A stretch of DNA of 64,000 nucleotides from Capitulum mitella (GCA_030062745.1 CP099847.1:2340304-2404303), one strand, 5' to 3'; positions 25,701 to 34,504 are shown, numbered from the stretch's first letter. A program made the numbers and translations. The notes: generated by a model from the letters alone, not told the origin.

Positions 25701-28700
25701 CGACGACTGGCAGCGGCACTACTCGAAAGAGCGGCACAAATGTGGCCGCGACGTCGCGCCCGCAGGCGAGTTATGGCACCGTGCCGGCGTGATTTAGGAC
25801 CAGCTGGTCGGATTTAGTGGCGGGGACCGCGCCGCGGACAACATTTGCATCTGTGCGGTAATCTAATGCACTCCTCCCAACGTAGAAATGGCGGTAAGAC
25901 CTGGTTTGGCTCCACTCGAAATACAGGGGCAGTCACACCGTGGGACAACAGTGTGGGCCACCGCGCATACACATTCGCTGACACACGCCACGCACCCACG
26001 CATACCTCAGACGCGGTATCACACAATCACGTGAGGGCACCACCCGCTATCTACCGTCAGATACTTAACATAAATTTAACATTAGCAGCGCGGCCCTTGC
26101 CTAAAACCCCAGCCCGATACGGTGAAGGCCACTCAGAGCGGGATCGGGCTCCCCCTGAGTTCTGGACGCCGAGGCCGCCGCGTGCGCGGGTGTTGTGTGA
26201 GCGGCCAGACCGGCCAGTGCTCGTCTGAACAGTGAGCAGTGAGCGGGTGAGCGGGTGTGAGCGGTGAGCGGGCGCCGGTCACTCGACCGGCGGCCAGTCG
26301 GCTTTCCCGGGCGGTCGGCGCGCTCGGCCGGCCGGCGCCGCCGCGCCGCGCGGCTCGCGTTTCCTCTCATTATTACTGTTTACTACGCACTGGACGCGGC
26401 GGCGGCAAACAGCGCGCGGGCGGCGAGCGCGGCGCGGCGCGGCGGCCGCCGGCCGCGACTATCGGCCGGGCATCTGCGCCGCTTTTCATCTTTTGAGCGG
26501 GCGCGGGCGCCGGCCGGCCGGGCCTTCTGGCCTCGCCGGGACGGGGGACGGGCGCAGAAATTCGGCGCACAAAGGGCCGGCCCGGCGGCGGCGCCGGCCG
26601 CCACAATAGCCGCCACAATGGGGCCAAGTGAGCAGCGCCGCCGGCCGGCGCCGGCCGCGCGGCGCCGCGCACTGCCCAGCCGGCGAACCTGTTTGCTGAA
26701 GACGCCGATGTCTTCGTTGAAGGACTCGGAGCTGCAGACGTCGCCGCCGGCCACGCCGGGATCGCGCGGCGTGCACGTGGCCAGCTCGCATTTTTCGAAG
26801 ATGAGCGCCAGCAGCGGGAACAGCGGGTGCCTGGAACGCAGCGCGAGACGTCAGCGCGCGCGGCAAAAACGGCGCGGGCCGCGGCGGCCGGCGCCTGTCA
26901 GCGGGGACAGACCGGCGGCCAACGCCGATCGGCCGCTACACCAGCTATGAATGCAATCCGCGCCGCGCCGTCACCGACTGGCCCAGCCCGCAGGCCGCGG
27001 ATGCCGGCAGGATTTTATTCGAATGGCCTGAGCCGGCCTGCCGCATGCTCATGTCAAGCGGGCAACATGTAATATCTCAATATTTTGAGTTTGAGTGATT
27101 ACGGCGTGTGTGTTCAATCAATCAGGCGGTATCTGCATCTGACAGACAGACGACGGCTGAGCTCTAAATACACAGCCCAAACAGCTAGAATTTCGACAGC
27201 CCGGTAAAACTCTCAAAGCATAATCTGCAAGTCAGGCCGGTCCCAAAGAAAGCACCATGGAGCCAGTTTGGCCGCCCATACACCAACATTATTTCCCCGC
27301 CTGGCGCCCGGCGTCAATCTGGCCCAAGTGGAGCGCGGGGCGCGGTCGCGGGCGATGTCACCCGTAATGAAACGGCGCCGCAGTGGCCGTTATCATAATT
27401 TGAGGACACAGTACGGGTTCGATAATGACAGCGGGTGCGTGCTTTATCTGACGTGGCGGGCGCCGGCGCCGCGCGGCTGTCACCGCGGTCCAAACAGGCG
27501 GCGGGGAACGCCAGGCGCCGCGGCCGGACGGGCCTACCTGGCTCCGGCCGGCGCCGCTAATCAAATCCCCTTTGACGGCATCCACGGGCCGGGCCGGGCG
27601 GGCGGGCGAGCCGGCCGAGGGGAGCCGGCGACGGCCGCTTCTGCCGACCGGCCGAGCCGCGAGAAATCGGCCCGCCAGCGGGAGGGGGCCGACTTCGGGT
27701 GCCCCGCCGCGGCCGGCGCCACCAGCAGGCAGGGGGCAAGGACCCAGCCGCGGCGGCCCCACTAAAAATAGCGCCCCTGCCGAGGGGAGGCGGTGGCCGC
27801 GGCGGCCGCGGCCACCGCGGCGCGTCTATCGCAGCCCGGCCCTGTTTACTGGGGGCCGAGATCCTCCCTGTTTACTGGGATTGAGATAGCGCTCAGACGG
27901 CGGCGGCGTTCCCGGCCCGGCCCGGCTCGGCCCTGGGAGCCGGGACTCGACAGGGCGTCCCGGGACCGGCCGGTCGGGGTTCCCGGCACCGGTCGCCGCT
28001 CCCGACCTCGGCCCGCTCAGCGGCCCGGGATCAGCCGGGACCGTCCCGGGACACGAGACGAGTCCGGGCCGGAACGGGGCAGCGCCTCGCTCGGTCTGAC
28101 CGATGTCGGGAATCCTCCGAGCACGGACAGGCTGATCTGAGGTAAATTTCGGCTGTTCCAGAACCGGGCGAAACACTTCCAAATATTTTTCAGCCTTGCT
28201 ATGACGGAAAGTTAACCGTTTTAATTTTCAGGACCGAGGTGTTCGACCCGTCACAGCCCCAGGAATAACGGATCGGCTCCCCGGTGCCCGGACAGCGCCA
28301 GCTGTGCCCCTCCCGCGCCCCTCAGGACGTCACGGGCCCACCGGACCGCCCTGAGCCGCCGCCGGCCGGGCGCAGCCGGCCCGTCGGGCGCAACGTCTCC
28401 GTCGCCGGCGACGCGGCTCCGCGCCGTGCGCCGGGCCGGGAGGGGAGCCGAGACGAGGGGCGTCGGCAGCTGGGGCGCACATGTGGCCGCCGGAGCCGCT
28501 ACTCACGCGTAGATGGCGTCCTTATCCCGCTTCTGGGCGTCGGGCACGGCCGTGGCGGCGCCCATCACGTGGTGCGAGGGCGGCGACACGTGGTTGGCCG
28601 CCGCCGGGTAGGCGTGCATGCCATGACTCATGTGCGCCGGCGAGTGGCTCATGCTGAGCGAGTGCAGCGACCGCTGGCCGTGCGGGTCGTACATCCCGCT

Positions 28701-28922
28701 GGCCATGCCGTCCATGCCGCCGAAGTGGGAGAGGCCGTACTCCTCCTGTGGGCAGAGACAGACGGCCAGCGTCAGCGGCGGCGGAGGCGGCTGACGTGTT
28801 CACGCTGCGACGTAGTGACGCCGTGACGTTCGCGCGACTGGCTGACGTCGGCCGGCGGTGACGCGGCGCCGGCCGGCCGGCCGCCGGGCCGGGCGCGCAC
28901 TCACCGGACGAGTGCCGGCCAT
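12974..28922 (-). CDS. hth: homothorax (MEIS-family TALE homeobox gene), 5' part: six coding exons, residues 1-234; 3' end outside window
   Basis: The minus strand holds six exons joining at 28922-28905, 28745-28507, 26830-26689, 21963-21913, 20762-20712 and 13174-12974. The joined frame gives 234 residues with no stop. Residues 7-86 are a His/Ser/Met-rich N-terminus containing MYDPH and SHVSP-like stretches typical of arthropod Homothorax. Residues 78-198 are the MEIS/PKNOX N-terminal domain: [79 protein letters not shown] and PIDLVIDER are all visible. Family knowledge: this domain binds Extradenticle/PBC proteins and brings them to the nucleus, and the homeodomain (not in this window) binds TGACAG-like sites. 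Introns measure 159, 1676, 4725, 1150 and 7537 bp, then at least 12973 bp. Residues 211-234 end in STPDI, as in arthropod proteins. Assignment to the MEIS/Hth family is near certain; the arthropod placement is a strong inference. Confidence 0.95.
15270..15440. repeat. Polypurine (GA-rich) tract 1 in hth intron 5
   Basis: The plus strand is dominated by GGGAGAG and GGAGAC words, so the hth pre-mRNA is CU-rich here. It is an imperfect low-complexity tract with no clear repeat unit. Confidence 0.6.
18205..18500. repeat. Polypurine (GA-rich) tract 2 in hth intron 5
   Basis: Nearly 300 bp of plus-strand purine (GAGAGAGG, GACAGAGG, GGGGAAG words), so CU-rich in the hth transcript. This is the longest of the three such tracts in the intron. 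Confidence 0.7.
19454..19493. repeat. GCC triplet microsatellite
   Basis: About ten nearly pure GCC triplets. A matching GGC run lies at 19681-19714 in inverse orientation, so the two could pair as a stem in single-stranded form. Confidence 0.75.
19681..19714. repeat. GGC triplet microsatellite
   Basis: About ten pure GGC triplets on the plus strand, complementary to the GCC run about 190 bp to the left. Confidence 0.8.
19742..19900. repeat. Polypurine (GA-rich) tract 3 in hth intron 5
   Basis: GGAGGGAGGACGGGAGGAGG-type purine sequence on the plus strand, adjoining a GGC triplet run (19681-19714). Confidence 0.6.
20712..20762 (-). CDS. hth: hth coding exon 5 (51-bp micro-exon, residues 151-167)
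   Basis: The acceptor TTTTCTCCCGCAG ends at 20763 and the donor GTAAG occupies 20711-20707. The 17 codons [17 protein letters not shown] are phase 0 at both ends and essentially identical to MEIS proteins from flies to mammals. This helix is the core of HM2, which contacts PBC partners. The AT-richer codon choice (TTG, TTA, GAA, AAA) contrasts with exons 2 and 3, which are almost entirely G or C at third positions. Confidence 0.97.
20763..21912 (-). other. hth: hth intron 4 (1150 bp)
   Basis: It lies between the two 51-bp micro-exons. The central part (21090-21460) is AT-richer than its surroundings. TGATTGATT occurs at 21507-21515. No further exon was seen. Confidence 0.85.
21913..21963 (-). 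CDS. hth: hth coding exon 4 (51-bp micro-exon, residues 134-150)
   Basis: This micro-exon lies between a TTTCAG acceptor (21966-21964) and a consensus GTAAGT donor (21912-21907). It encodes [17 protein letters not shown], 17 codons, phase 0 at both ends. It joins HM1 to HM2 and corresponds to IRSQKPYYTADPEVDSL in flies and IRAEKPLFSSNPELDNL in vertebrates, so this protein looks intermediate between the two. It is surrounded by more than 5 kb of non-coding DNA and is far too short to be found by an ORF-length search. Family similarity, splice signals, phase and size all agree. Confidence 0.93.
21964..26688 (-). other. hth: hth intron 3 (4725 bp)
   Basis: GC-rich stretches alternate with AT-richer ones (22620-22920, 23580-24060 and 24950-25560). 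There is a CCG run near 22365-22385 and a GTGAGCGG-type tandem run at 26229-26275. Several open frames cross it on both strands, but none resembles a known protein or has exon-like borders. Confidence 0.85.
26229..26275. repeat. Short tandem GTGAGCGG-type run
   Basis: About six imperfect copies of GTGAGCGG/GTGAGCAG lie head to tail in hth intron 3. Confidence 0.6.
26689..26830 (-). CDS. hth: hth coding exon 3 (residues 86-133, first half of MEIS/HM domain)
   Basis: The acceptor is GTTCCAG (AG at 26832-26831). The first base completes Ala86, and 47 codons follow: [40 protein letters not shown] and IGVFSKQ. This is the HM1 half of the PBC-interaction domain, with the Cys-rich CELATCT and [10 protein letters not shown] cores intact. 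The exon ends at CAG before GTTCGC (26688-26683), a weak 5' splice site beyond its GT. The boundary is supported because exon 4 begins with the expected IRAEKP and because MEIS genes have an intron at this same place. A Glu-to-Asp change (PRD instead of PRE) is the only unusual residue noticed in the core. Confidence 0.93.
26831..28506 (-). other. hth: hth intron 2 (1676 bp)
   Basis: The right half is GC-rich. The left part (27060-27260) is AT-richer and contains ATCAATCA at 27117-27124, which reads TGATTGAT on the other strand, a PBC/Exd-type octamer. The plus strand at 27836-27880 carries two copies of CCTGTTTACTGGG about 29 bp apart. No exon-like sequence was seen. Confidence 0.85.
28507..28745 (-). 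CDS. hth: hth coding exon 2 (residues 7-86)
   Basis: The exon follows a CCCACAG acceptor (AG at 28747-28746) and ends before GTGAGT at 28506-28501, in phase 2 (the last codon is GC plus one base from exon 3). It encodes [13 protein letters not shown], then a Met/His/Ser-rich low-order stretch, and ends with [10 protein letters not shown], which opens the MEIS N-terminal domain. The pieces [17 protein letters not shown] and [13 protein letters not shown] align by eye with the corresponding parts of Drosophila Homothorax and are much less like vertebrate MEIS, which is the best evidence for an arthropod source. The stretch is probably disordered. Confidence 0.95.
28746..28904 (-). other. hth: hth intron 1 (159 bp)
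   Basis: A short intron between the six-codon first exon and exon 2. It begins GTGAGT and ends CCCACAG, and it is much shorter than the other introns. Confidence 0.85.
28905..28922 (-). CDS. hth: hth coding exon 1 (6 codons, start codon)
   Basis: The start codon lies in a full Kozak context (GCCACCATGG) and is followed by only five more codons, giving MAGTRP, before a consensus donor GTGAGT at 28904-28899. The exon ends in phase 0 and exon 2 starts in phase 0. The short leader parallels the MAQPR and MAQR starts of fly and vertebrate proteins, where an intron also follows almost directly after the start. The start was chosen because it is the only ATG that combines Kozak context, a consensus donor, correct phase and this similarity. 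The 5' UTR continues to higher coordinates, but its end cannot be read from sequence. Confidence 0.85.
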
Positions 28923-29262
28923 GGTGGCGCGAGTCTCGCTGCGACGGGCCGGCCGGGCGCGCTGTGGGCCGCTCTCTCCGCTCACACCGCGGTCCGCGCC
29001 ATGGCGGGCGTCGCCGCGCGCTGTCGGGTCGCTCGCACAGTCCGGCCGGGCGGTCGGCACACGGCGCTCGCGGACCACACACTCCCACCGGCAGCGCGGC
29101 GCGCTCACTGTCAATCAGCGAGACCGCGCGCCCAGAATGGATCGGCTGTCGGCCGCGCCGCCCGCGGCCGCCGCGCCGGCCGGCCGCGCGCGCGTCAGCT
29201 GGCGCCCAGCGGCCGAGGGGCGGAGCCAGCCCGCACGCCCCGCCCACCGCTAACATGGACAC
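28923..29262 (-). promoter_or_regulatory. hth 5' UTR / promoter-proximal CpG-rich region
   Basis: The sequence upstream of the hth start codon is extremely GC- and CpG-rich and has no clear TATA box. A seven-codon upstream reading frame (ATG at 29002, stop at 28982, MARTAV) would lie in the 5' UTR if transcription starts beyond it. The PBC-MEIS site lies within this stretch. The transcription start cannot be placed from sequence alone. Confidence 0.4.
29108..29117 (-). promoter_or_regulatory. PBC-MEIS composite binding site TGATTGACAG
   Basis: The minus strand reads TGATTGACAG, the standard composite site for an Extradenticle/PBX protein (TGAT) next to a MEIS/Hth protein (TGACAG). Its nearer end is 186 bp upstream of the hth start codon, in the probable promoter or 5' UTR. 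I saw no second perfect copy in the window. About 0.1 copies would be expected by chance in a window this size. That Hth with Exd regulates its own gene through this site is inference. Confidence 0.5.
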
Positions 29263-30600
29263 TCGGCGGCGGCGGCGGCCGCCGCCGCCGCCGCCGCCGG
29301 CCGACGCGGCGCATATCGGGAATTCGAAATAAAAGAAGAGGTGGATTCGGAACGGCCGCGCGCCGGGCCGACTGGGGCGAGTAATTGGAATGGGTCCCGC
29401 CGACGGCGACTGACGGCCAGTTCGCGGCCCGGAGCACGCAGCGGCCCCCGCCCCCCTGGGGCACGGGCCGACGGCGATAAATCACTCAGATTGGACTGGC
29501 CCGAACGGAAAAAAGCGCAGCCTGGACGGTGCGGAGTCCGGCCGCGTCCAAGAAATACGCCGTGTATGATTTTGAAACTTTGCCTGGGAATGGCGGCGTT
29601 ACAGCGGACCACCCGCTAAGCCGCGCGCCAGGCGGCAGTCTGAAAAATAAATTTCGAGACGGTTGGAACGCGGCTAAACCCTTTGCAACGGTCCGACCAG
29701 GACGCAGGCGTGCCGATACGTCATCTGCTCTGGCGTTCGAGGCATTCCGCTTTCGAAACAATCCCCGGCGAACTGTACACAGAATCTGAAATCCCAGCCG
29801 GCGCGTCCCTGATCGGCCGACGTTCATCCGTCACAGCCGACGGGCGCCGGCGTCGGCCCGGCCTCCGGGGTCGCTGACGGCGCCGTCCGCGCCGGGCCGC
29901 GCTACGAGCCGGGACGGCGTCCGCGACGGCCGGCCGTCGCCGGTGTCGCCGTGCGTCGTTTTCGTTCCACTCATCGACCGACGGCCGACGATGGATCGCC
30001 GCGGCGCGCGAGAGAGAGAGGGGGAGGGCACAAGAGGAAACGTGGGCGGGTCGCAGGCGCCGCCGGAAGAGGGAAGAAACAGACGGCGGGAACTCTGGCC
30101 AGCTTCTGCGGGGCCCGCAGAAAACGTCCAAACACAGGAACCAGATGGAGAGGCGCTCCGTCGCAGTCAAAATAAAAACCCCGGTTCCGGTGCGCGATCA
30201 CGCGCTGTGCAAACAACGGCTCCCCTCCGCCGCCCGTGGGCACTATCTCGGCGCGTCATCCGCACAATCAGCGAAACCGCGCACTTGTTTGCCGGCGTAA
30301 TTCGGCTAAACGGTTTGATAGCGGCGCTCTCAAGTGAGTCATGCGAAGATGACAAACGCCGTACCCCCAGAGCAGCTCGGGAAGAGGCCGGCGCTACTTT
30401 ACTACCTGCGGCGAGCGTTCATATCTTACCGACCACAATGAAGCTGACATTAATGTCGGCCATGCGCTCCAGCCTAATGGCAGAGCTACATCGGCACCTA
30501 CACTGCCGGCCTGTCGGCCGCGAGAACGGCAGCGAACGCTGCACTGACCACCGGTGACGGGAGGCGATTGGGACGACACCCACTCTTTACCGGTACACTG
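29263..30600. other. GC-rich region upstream of hth, no gene seen
   Basis: CpG-rich with AT-richer islands (29318-29345, 29560-29690), a GA dinucleotide run near 30010-30025, and no coding sequence I recognise on either strand. It may contain promoter or enhancer sequence of hth. Confidence 0.4.
29265..29302. repeat. GGC/GCC palindromic triplet run upstream of hth
   Basis: Five GGC triplets run straight into about seven GCC triplets, making a nearly perfect inverted repeat centred near 29280. It lies about 340 bp upstream of the hth start codon and could fold into a hairpin. Confidence 0.75.
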
Positions 30601-32578
30601 GAGCGCTATAAATTGTGCACACCACTCACCGATGTGTACAGCTCCACCAATCGAGGAGAGCAGTCTGAGTATTCGATATGGCATGCTGTCTCTGGGATGT
30701 CGCAACAGTCACCCCCTACATCATGGTTGTCATTTCCATCTGTTAATAACTGTTCCAGCGTCTGAGCAGTCCGACGCATTTGTCATCAGCAACCTACAAG
30801 TGGACGCGTGCGTATGTCTGTGTGTCCGACCGATAAGGTGTCTCTGACTAATGAAAAGGTTTTCAGGAACAGAATGGGAAGATGGGTTTTGGACACGTGC
30901 CCCTGCCGACCCTTTGAAACCTAATGAAACTGGCTCGCGAAGGGTCGCTCAGCACATTGTTCATACCGGACCTGCACAGGAATCCGCGAAAGAAAATGGA
31001 GGGAGCAAACTCATAATGAGATCTGAGCTGTAGGGTTCGTCAAACAGGTATTTACTTTGGGTGTCTATGAAGAACGAAGCCTATGCGACGTTCATTCCGG
31101 TTCTTGATTCATCATTTCGTCAAATGGCATCGTTCAGGCGCAACCCGGATGACGAACTGCGGCTGCGAAAGGATTGCATTTATTGCACTTATTCGGACTC
31201 CGATCACCTACTCTTTTTCCGTTTCGCAATAAGCCCGTTCATACTAATGGAGGTCATGAACATTTGCTCAGTCTGCCAGCTCGGAACGATCCATTACTAT
31301 ATTGGTTGTGGTTCACGGCAATATCGTTTCTCCTTAGTCTGGAATGTCCATGGGCGTGTCTCAAGCCTGTCTTTCGGCACAGAGCCATGTGTCATCTCTG
31401 CTTCGCGGATTTCTTCCAGGCTTTTGTCCCCATAATGCCCTATTCGTCAATTTTCGCCACACAAATCTTTGCCGGTTCTTTTCTTCACGCCGTATCCCGC
31501 TCGTCATTGTTGTCCCAAGGATGCATCAGGAAAACTTCGTGGATGGAGGAAACAAGTTTCGTAACGGCCATGTCTTATCTACCATACGGCTATGAACGTA
31601 AGTCTGTAAGTTGGAAAGTGTCGGAATGAGCTTGAGGATTTATTCGGGATCGGAACGACCCAAGTCTCCCGAACTCAGACTTCCTAGCAGACTTGTATAC
31701 GATTCAAGAAGCTGGAAATTGATTCCATTCCGATCCACAGTCCAGGGAGGTGATTCTGGTTCTGTTACACACTGTAAAACAGAGAAACAATTCGATTATA
31801 ATCAAGTGTTATTTTTAAGCGAAGGAAATCAACTCTGTTTTGCAAGTGATATTTTCATTGTATGCAGCGGCATAAAAGCTGTGCAGATTTCTTTTTTGCT
31901 ATAAATGCAACAGTAGTCAAATCCTGGGTCGTTATCGTAAGGTCTACTATGGATTGCAGGATAGTACTAGACGACAACGACAAGGTGTACCATACTGCAT
32001 GACTTATGCATGGGCAAAGAGCACTGTGTTCAAATTCAATTTGCGTCTGGTGTCAAGATGTAAAGAATCGAATCAAAGCGAATCACGCAAATCATACAGA
32101 CGTATGCTACTGAGCTTTGTGCGTGGTCACTGCGCAACGTTAGCGTAGGTCTGCGGCAGTTTTTCCAATGACGATGACATGACATTTCAGTGACAAAAAA
32201 GACGGGTAAAAAGTTTAGCTAGGAGCCATCCTAAAAGAGGGCTTCATGAACTGAAAAGGCTGAAATTCCATCAAAACACAACCGTGCCCTTTTCATCGTT
32301 ACCTTCCGCTGTTACATGTTCGTCACGCTCCATGTAATTTCTGCTGCAGAATCGGCGATGTGCATATGACTGATGTTGCTTTCGATGCTTATTCTCTTAT
32401 CACTTATTTCTAGACAATAGGATGTCGTCTTTTGGGATTTCCAGTCACAAGAATGACAAAACACACCCGAAATGTGGACTTGGAGTTAGGACTAGAGATA
32501 GTGCCTGACCTTCCCTTAAGAATATGAACAGAAAATTGCAAAGATATGTTAGCACCATGGTAGGCTGTAATCATAGGC
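30601..32578. other. AT-richer unassigned block
   Basis: Base composition drops to near balance. Three overlapping plus-strand open frames lie at 31061-31629 (up to 151 codons), but their translations contain no domain I know and the frames compete with one another. It may be decayed repeat sequence. Confidence 0.4.
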
Positions 32579-32588
32579 GCCTGGGACC

Positions 32589-32840
32589 TGGCACGCAGCC
32601 AGGATTTTCCTCAGGGGGGGGGGGCTAAATGCCAAATTTTGTCATATACCACTGGACATATGACAAAACTGATAGGAAAAGTAGCAATTTTATACAATTT
32701 ATCTCATGTTTAACGCACAGGAAAACATATAATGCTTGTTTTTGCAACATTCCGCATTCGTGCGAAATCGCCATAAATCTAGTGAGGGTCGCTTGGATCG
32801 GGGGGGCATGGCCCCCATGGCCCTTCTTGGCTACGTCCCT
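32589..32840. mobile_element. Short non-autonomous DNA transposon (MITE-like) with 10-bp target duplication
   Basis: A 252-bp element is flanked by an exact 10-bp direct repeat GCCTGGGACC at 32579-32588 and 32841-32850. The ends form an imperfect inverted repeat: GGCACGCAGCCAGGA at the left and, read from the other strand, GGGACGTAGCCAAGA at the right (12 of 15 positions agree). G/C-homopolymer stretches (32614-32623, 32800-32807) sit just inside each end. There is no coding capacity. A 9-10 bp duplication fits Mutator-like elements, but the superfamily is not settled by the ends alone. Confidence 0.7.
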
Positions 32841-33079
32841 GCCTGGGACCCAAATATTAATTAAGGATGCAGGATGTACATTTGTACGTTGTACACACAT
32901 AGGATGTACATGTACATTTGTACGACAATGGTAAAACAATCATTTCATTTTCCATTGCATCACAACTGCAGTTTTCACTTCCTATTTCCATTCAGTCTTC
33001 TCTAAACGTTCATAGTTAGTCATTCTTATAAACAATGGTGATAAATGGGCTCTTTTATTGCGTAAATATAGCGTGCATT

Positions 33080-33285
33080 CAGATGGTTCAGAATTCGGGA
33101 ATCGATGCAAGGAATAGATCTCCGGAATCTCAGGGAACTGATTCTTTTCTGATTCCTGGTCGAGACAAATTATTCTAATTCTGACCCTGATTCTCATTTG
33201 TCAAATAGGGAACCGATTCAGATTCTAGTGCACGAAAATAGTCGGAGAATCATAATCGACTCTGATTCGATTCTGAGTCGCATAT
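33080..33285. repeat. GATTC/GAATC-rich, partly palindromic sequence
   Basis: About ten copies of GATTC or GAATC in either orientation occur in 200 bp (for example CGATTCAGATTCTAG, CTGATTCGATTCTGAG). The alternating orientation makes many short self-complementary words. This is likely part of a dispersed repeat, but no ends were recognised. Confidence 0.45.
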
Positions 33286-33605
33286 ACATCAACTCTCTGG
33301 AGACTCCTTCGGCGAAGTCTGCACTTCACGCCAGATTTGATGCCCATTGCATACGCATTTTCCTTTGCTTGTGTCTTTACGGCCAGCCAAGGCCCTTATT
33401 TCCGAGCCTTAGCAAAATATTTCCTTCTTCTCCCTGAGCCACAGCAGTGCGTCCCCTCTTCCAGAGCCGCTGCCGGCGCAGCGGTCGGCCGGCCGACCCT
33501 GGCTGACACGGGGCCACAAATCACAGCCGCCGGTCGGCCATCTCCGGCCGCTATCTCCGCCGCCGTCTGAGGCCGATTGAGATGTGCCGCGCCCGCGTCA
33601 CGGAC

Positions 33606-34026
33606 CGAGAGACGGCTGTACCGCGCACCCGGACAGACGGCTGTACTACAGACCTAAACAGACGGCTGTACCGCAAACATCGACAGACGTCTGTACCGCA
33701 TACCTGGACAGACGACTGTATCGCGCACCCGGACAGACGGCTGTACCGCAAACCTGGACAGACGGCTGTACCGCAAACCTGGACAGACGGCTGTACCGCG
33801 CATCTGGGCAGACGGCTGTACCGCGCATCTGGGCAGACGGCTGTACCGCATACCTGGACAGACGGCTGTACCGCAAACCTGGACAGACGGCTGTGCTGCG
33901 CACCCGGACAGACGGCTGTACCGCGCACCCGGACAGACGGCTGTACCGCGCACCCCGACAGACGGCTGCACTGCAGGTTGCACTGCAGACCTGGACAGAC
34001 GGCTGTACTGCAGACCTGGGCAGACT
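33606..34026. repeat. 25-bp minisatellite, about 16-17 copies
   Basis: The unit is GGACAGACGGCTGTACCGCA plus a variable five bases (AACCT, TACCT, GCACCC-like). Copies run head to tail and differ mainly in the last five bases. One unit near 33957-33993 has an internal partial duplication. Because 25 is not a multiple of three, each frame cycles through all three phases of the unit, and none contains stops, so long false open frames appear on both strands (33551-34177). Confidence 0.95.
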
Positions 34027-34504
34027 CGGCCGGTCTGCATTTATTGCTATGAGGCAGTCCTACTGGGCAGCTGCAGGACAGTCGTCGTTGTCTCAGAATC
34101 ATTGGTGGGTCCCAGTTTTGTTTTGTGTTGTCATTTCCTCCCAGTTAACATCCACAGAAACCATTTTGCAGTTTTAAAACATGAGTGGAACCCTCGCCCC
34201 ACTTAAAGCACAGAAAACACCGCTAAAAAAACTCACCGCCATCGGCTTTTTTTGGCACACAGATGAAGTTGCCCAGAATTGTGATGTCATGTTCTTGTTC
34301 CATTTAGCGGGCAGTCATCGATGTCGCACAAAGTTTTGGACCGCTGCTCCAAATAGCCACTCCGTTTTCTAGTGTTTTACAGAGGTCGGCCTAATCGAAG
34401 TCGGAATCGGTCAGTCTTTGAAGACGCGACGAGCAGAGCCGAGACATCCGGCATCAGGTCAAACCAGCCCAGGCAGGGTCCGACCGGATTGTAAGGCCCG
34501 TCAG

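Noticed and set aside
30550-30700. Possible minus-strand exon ending at ATCG|GTGAGT
   Set aside because: Only a donor-like word supports it. The frame has no known similarity and no matching acceptor or partner exon.
33582-34177. Long Cys/Arg/Thr frames suggesting a repeat protein
   Set aside because: They are the 25-bp minisatellite read in several phases. All frames are equally open, so none is favoured.
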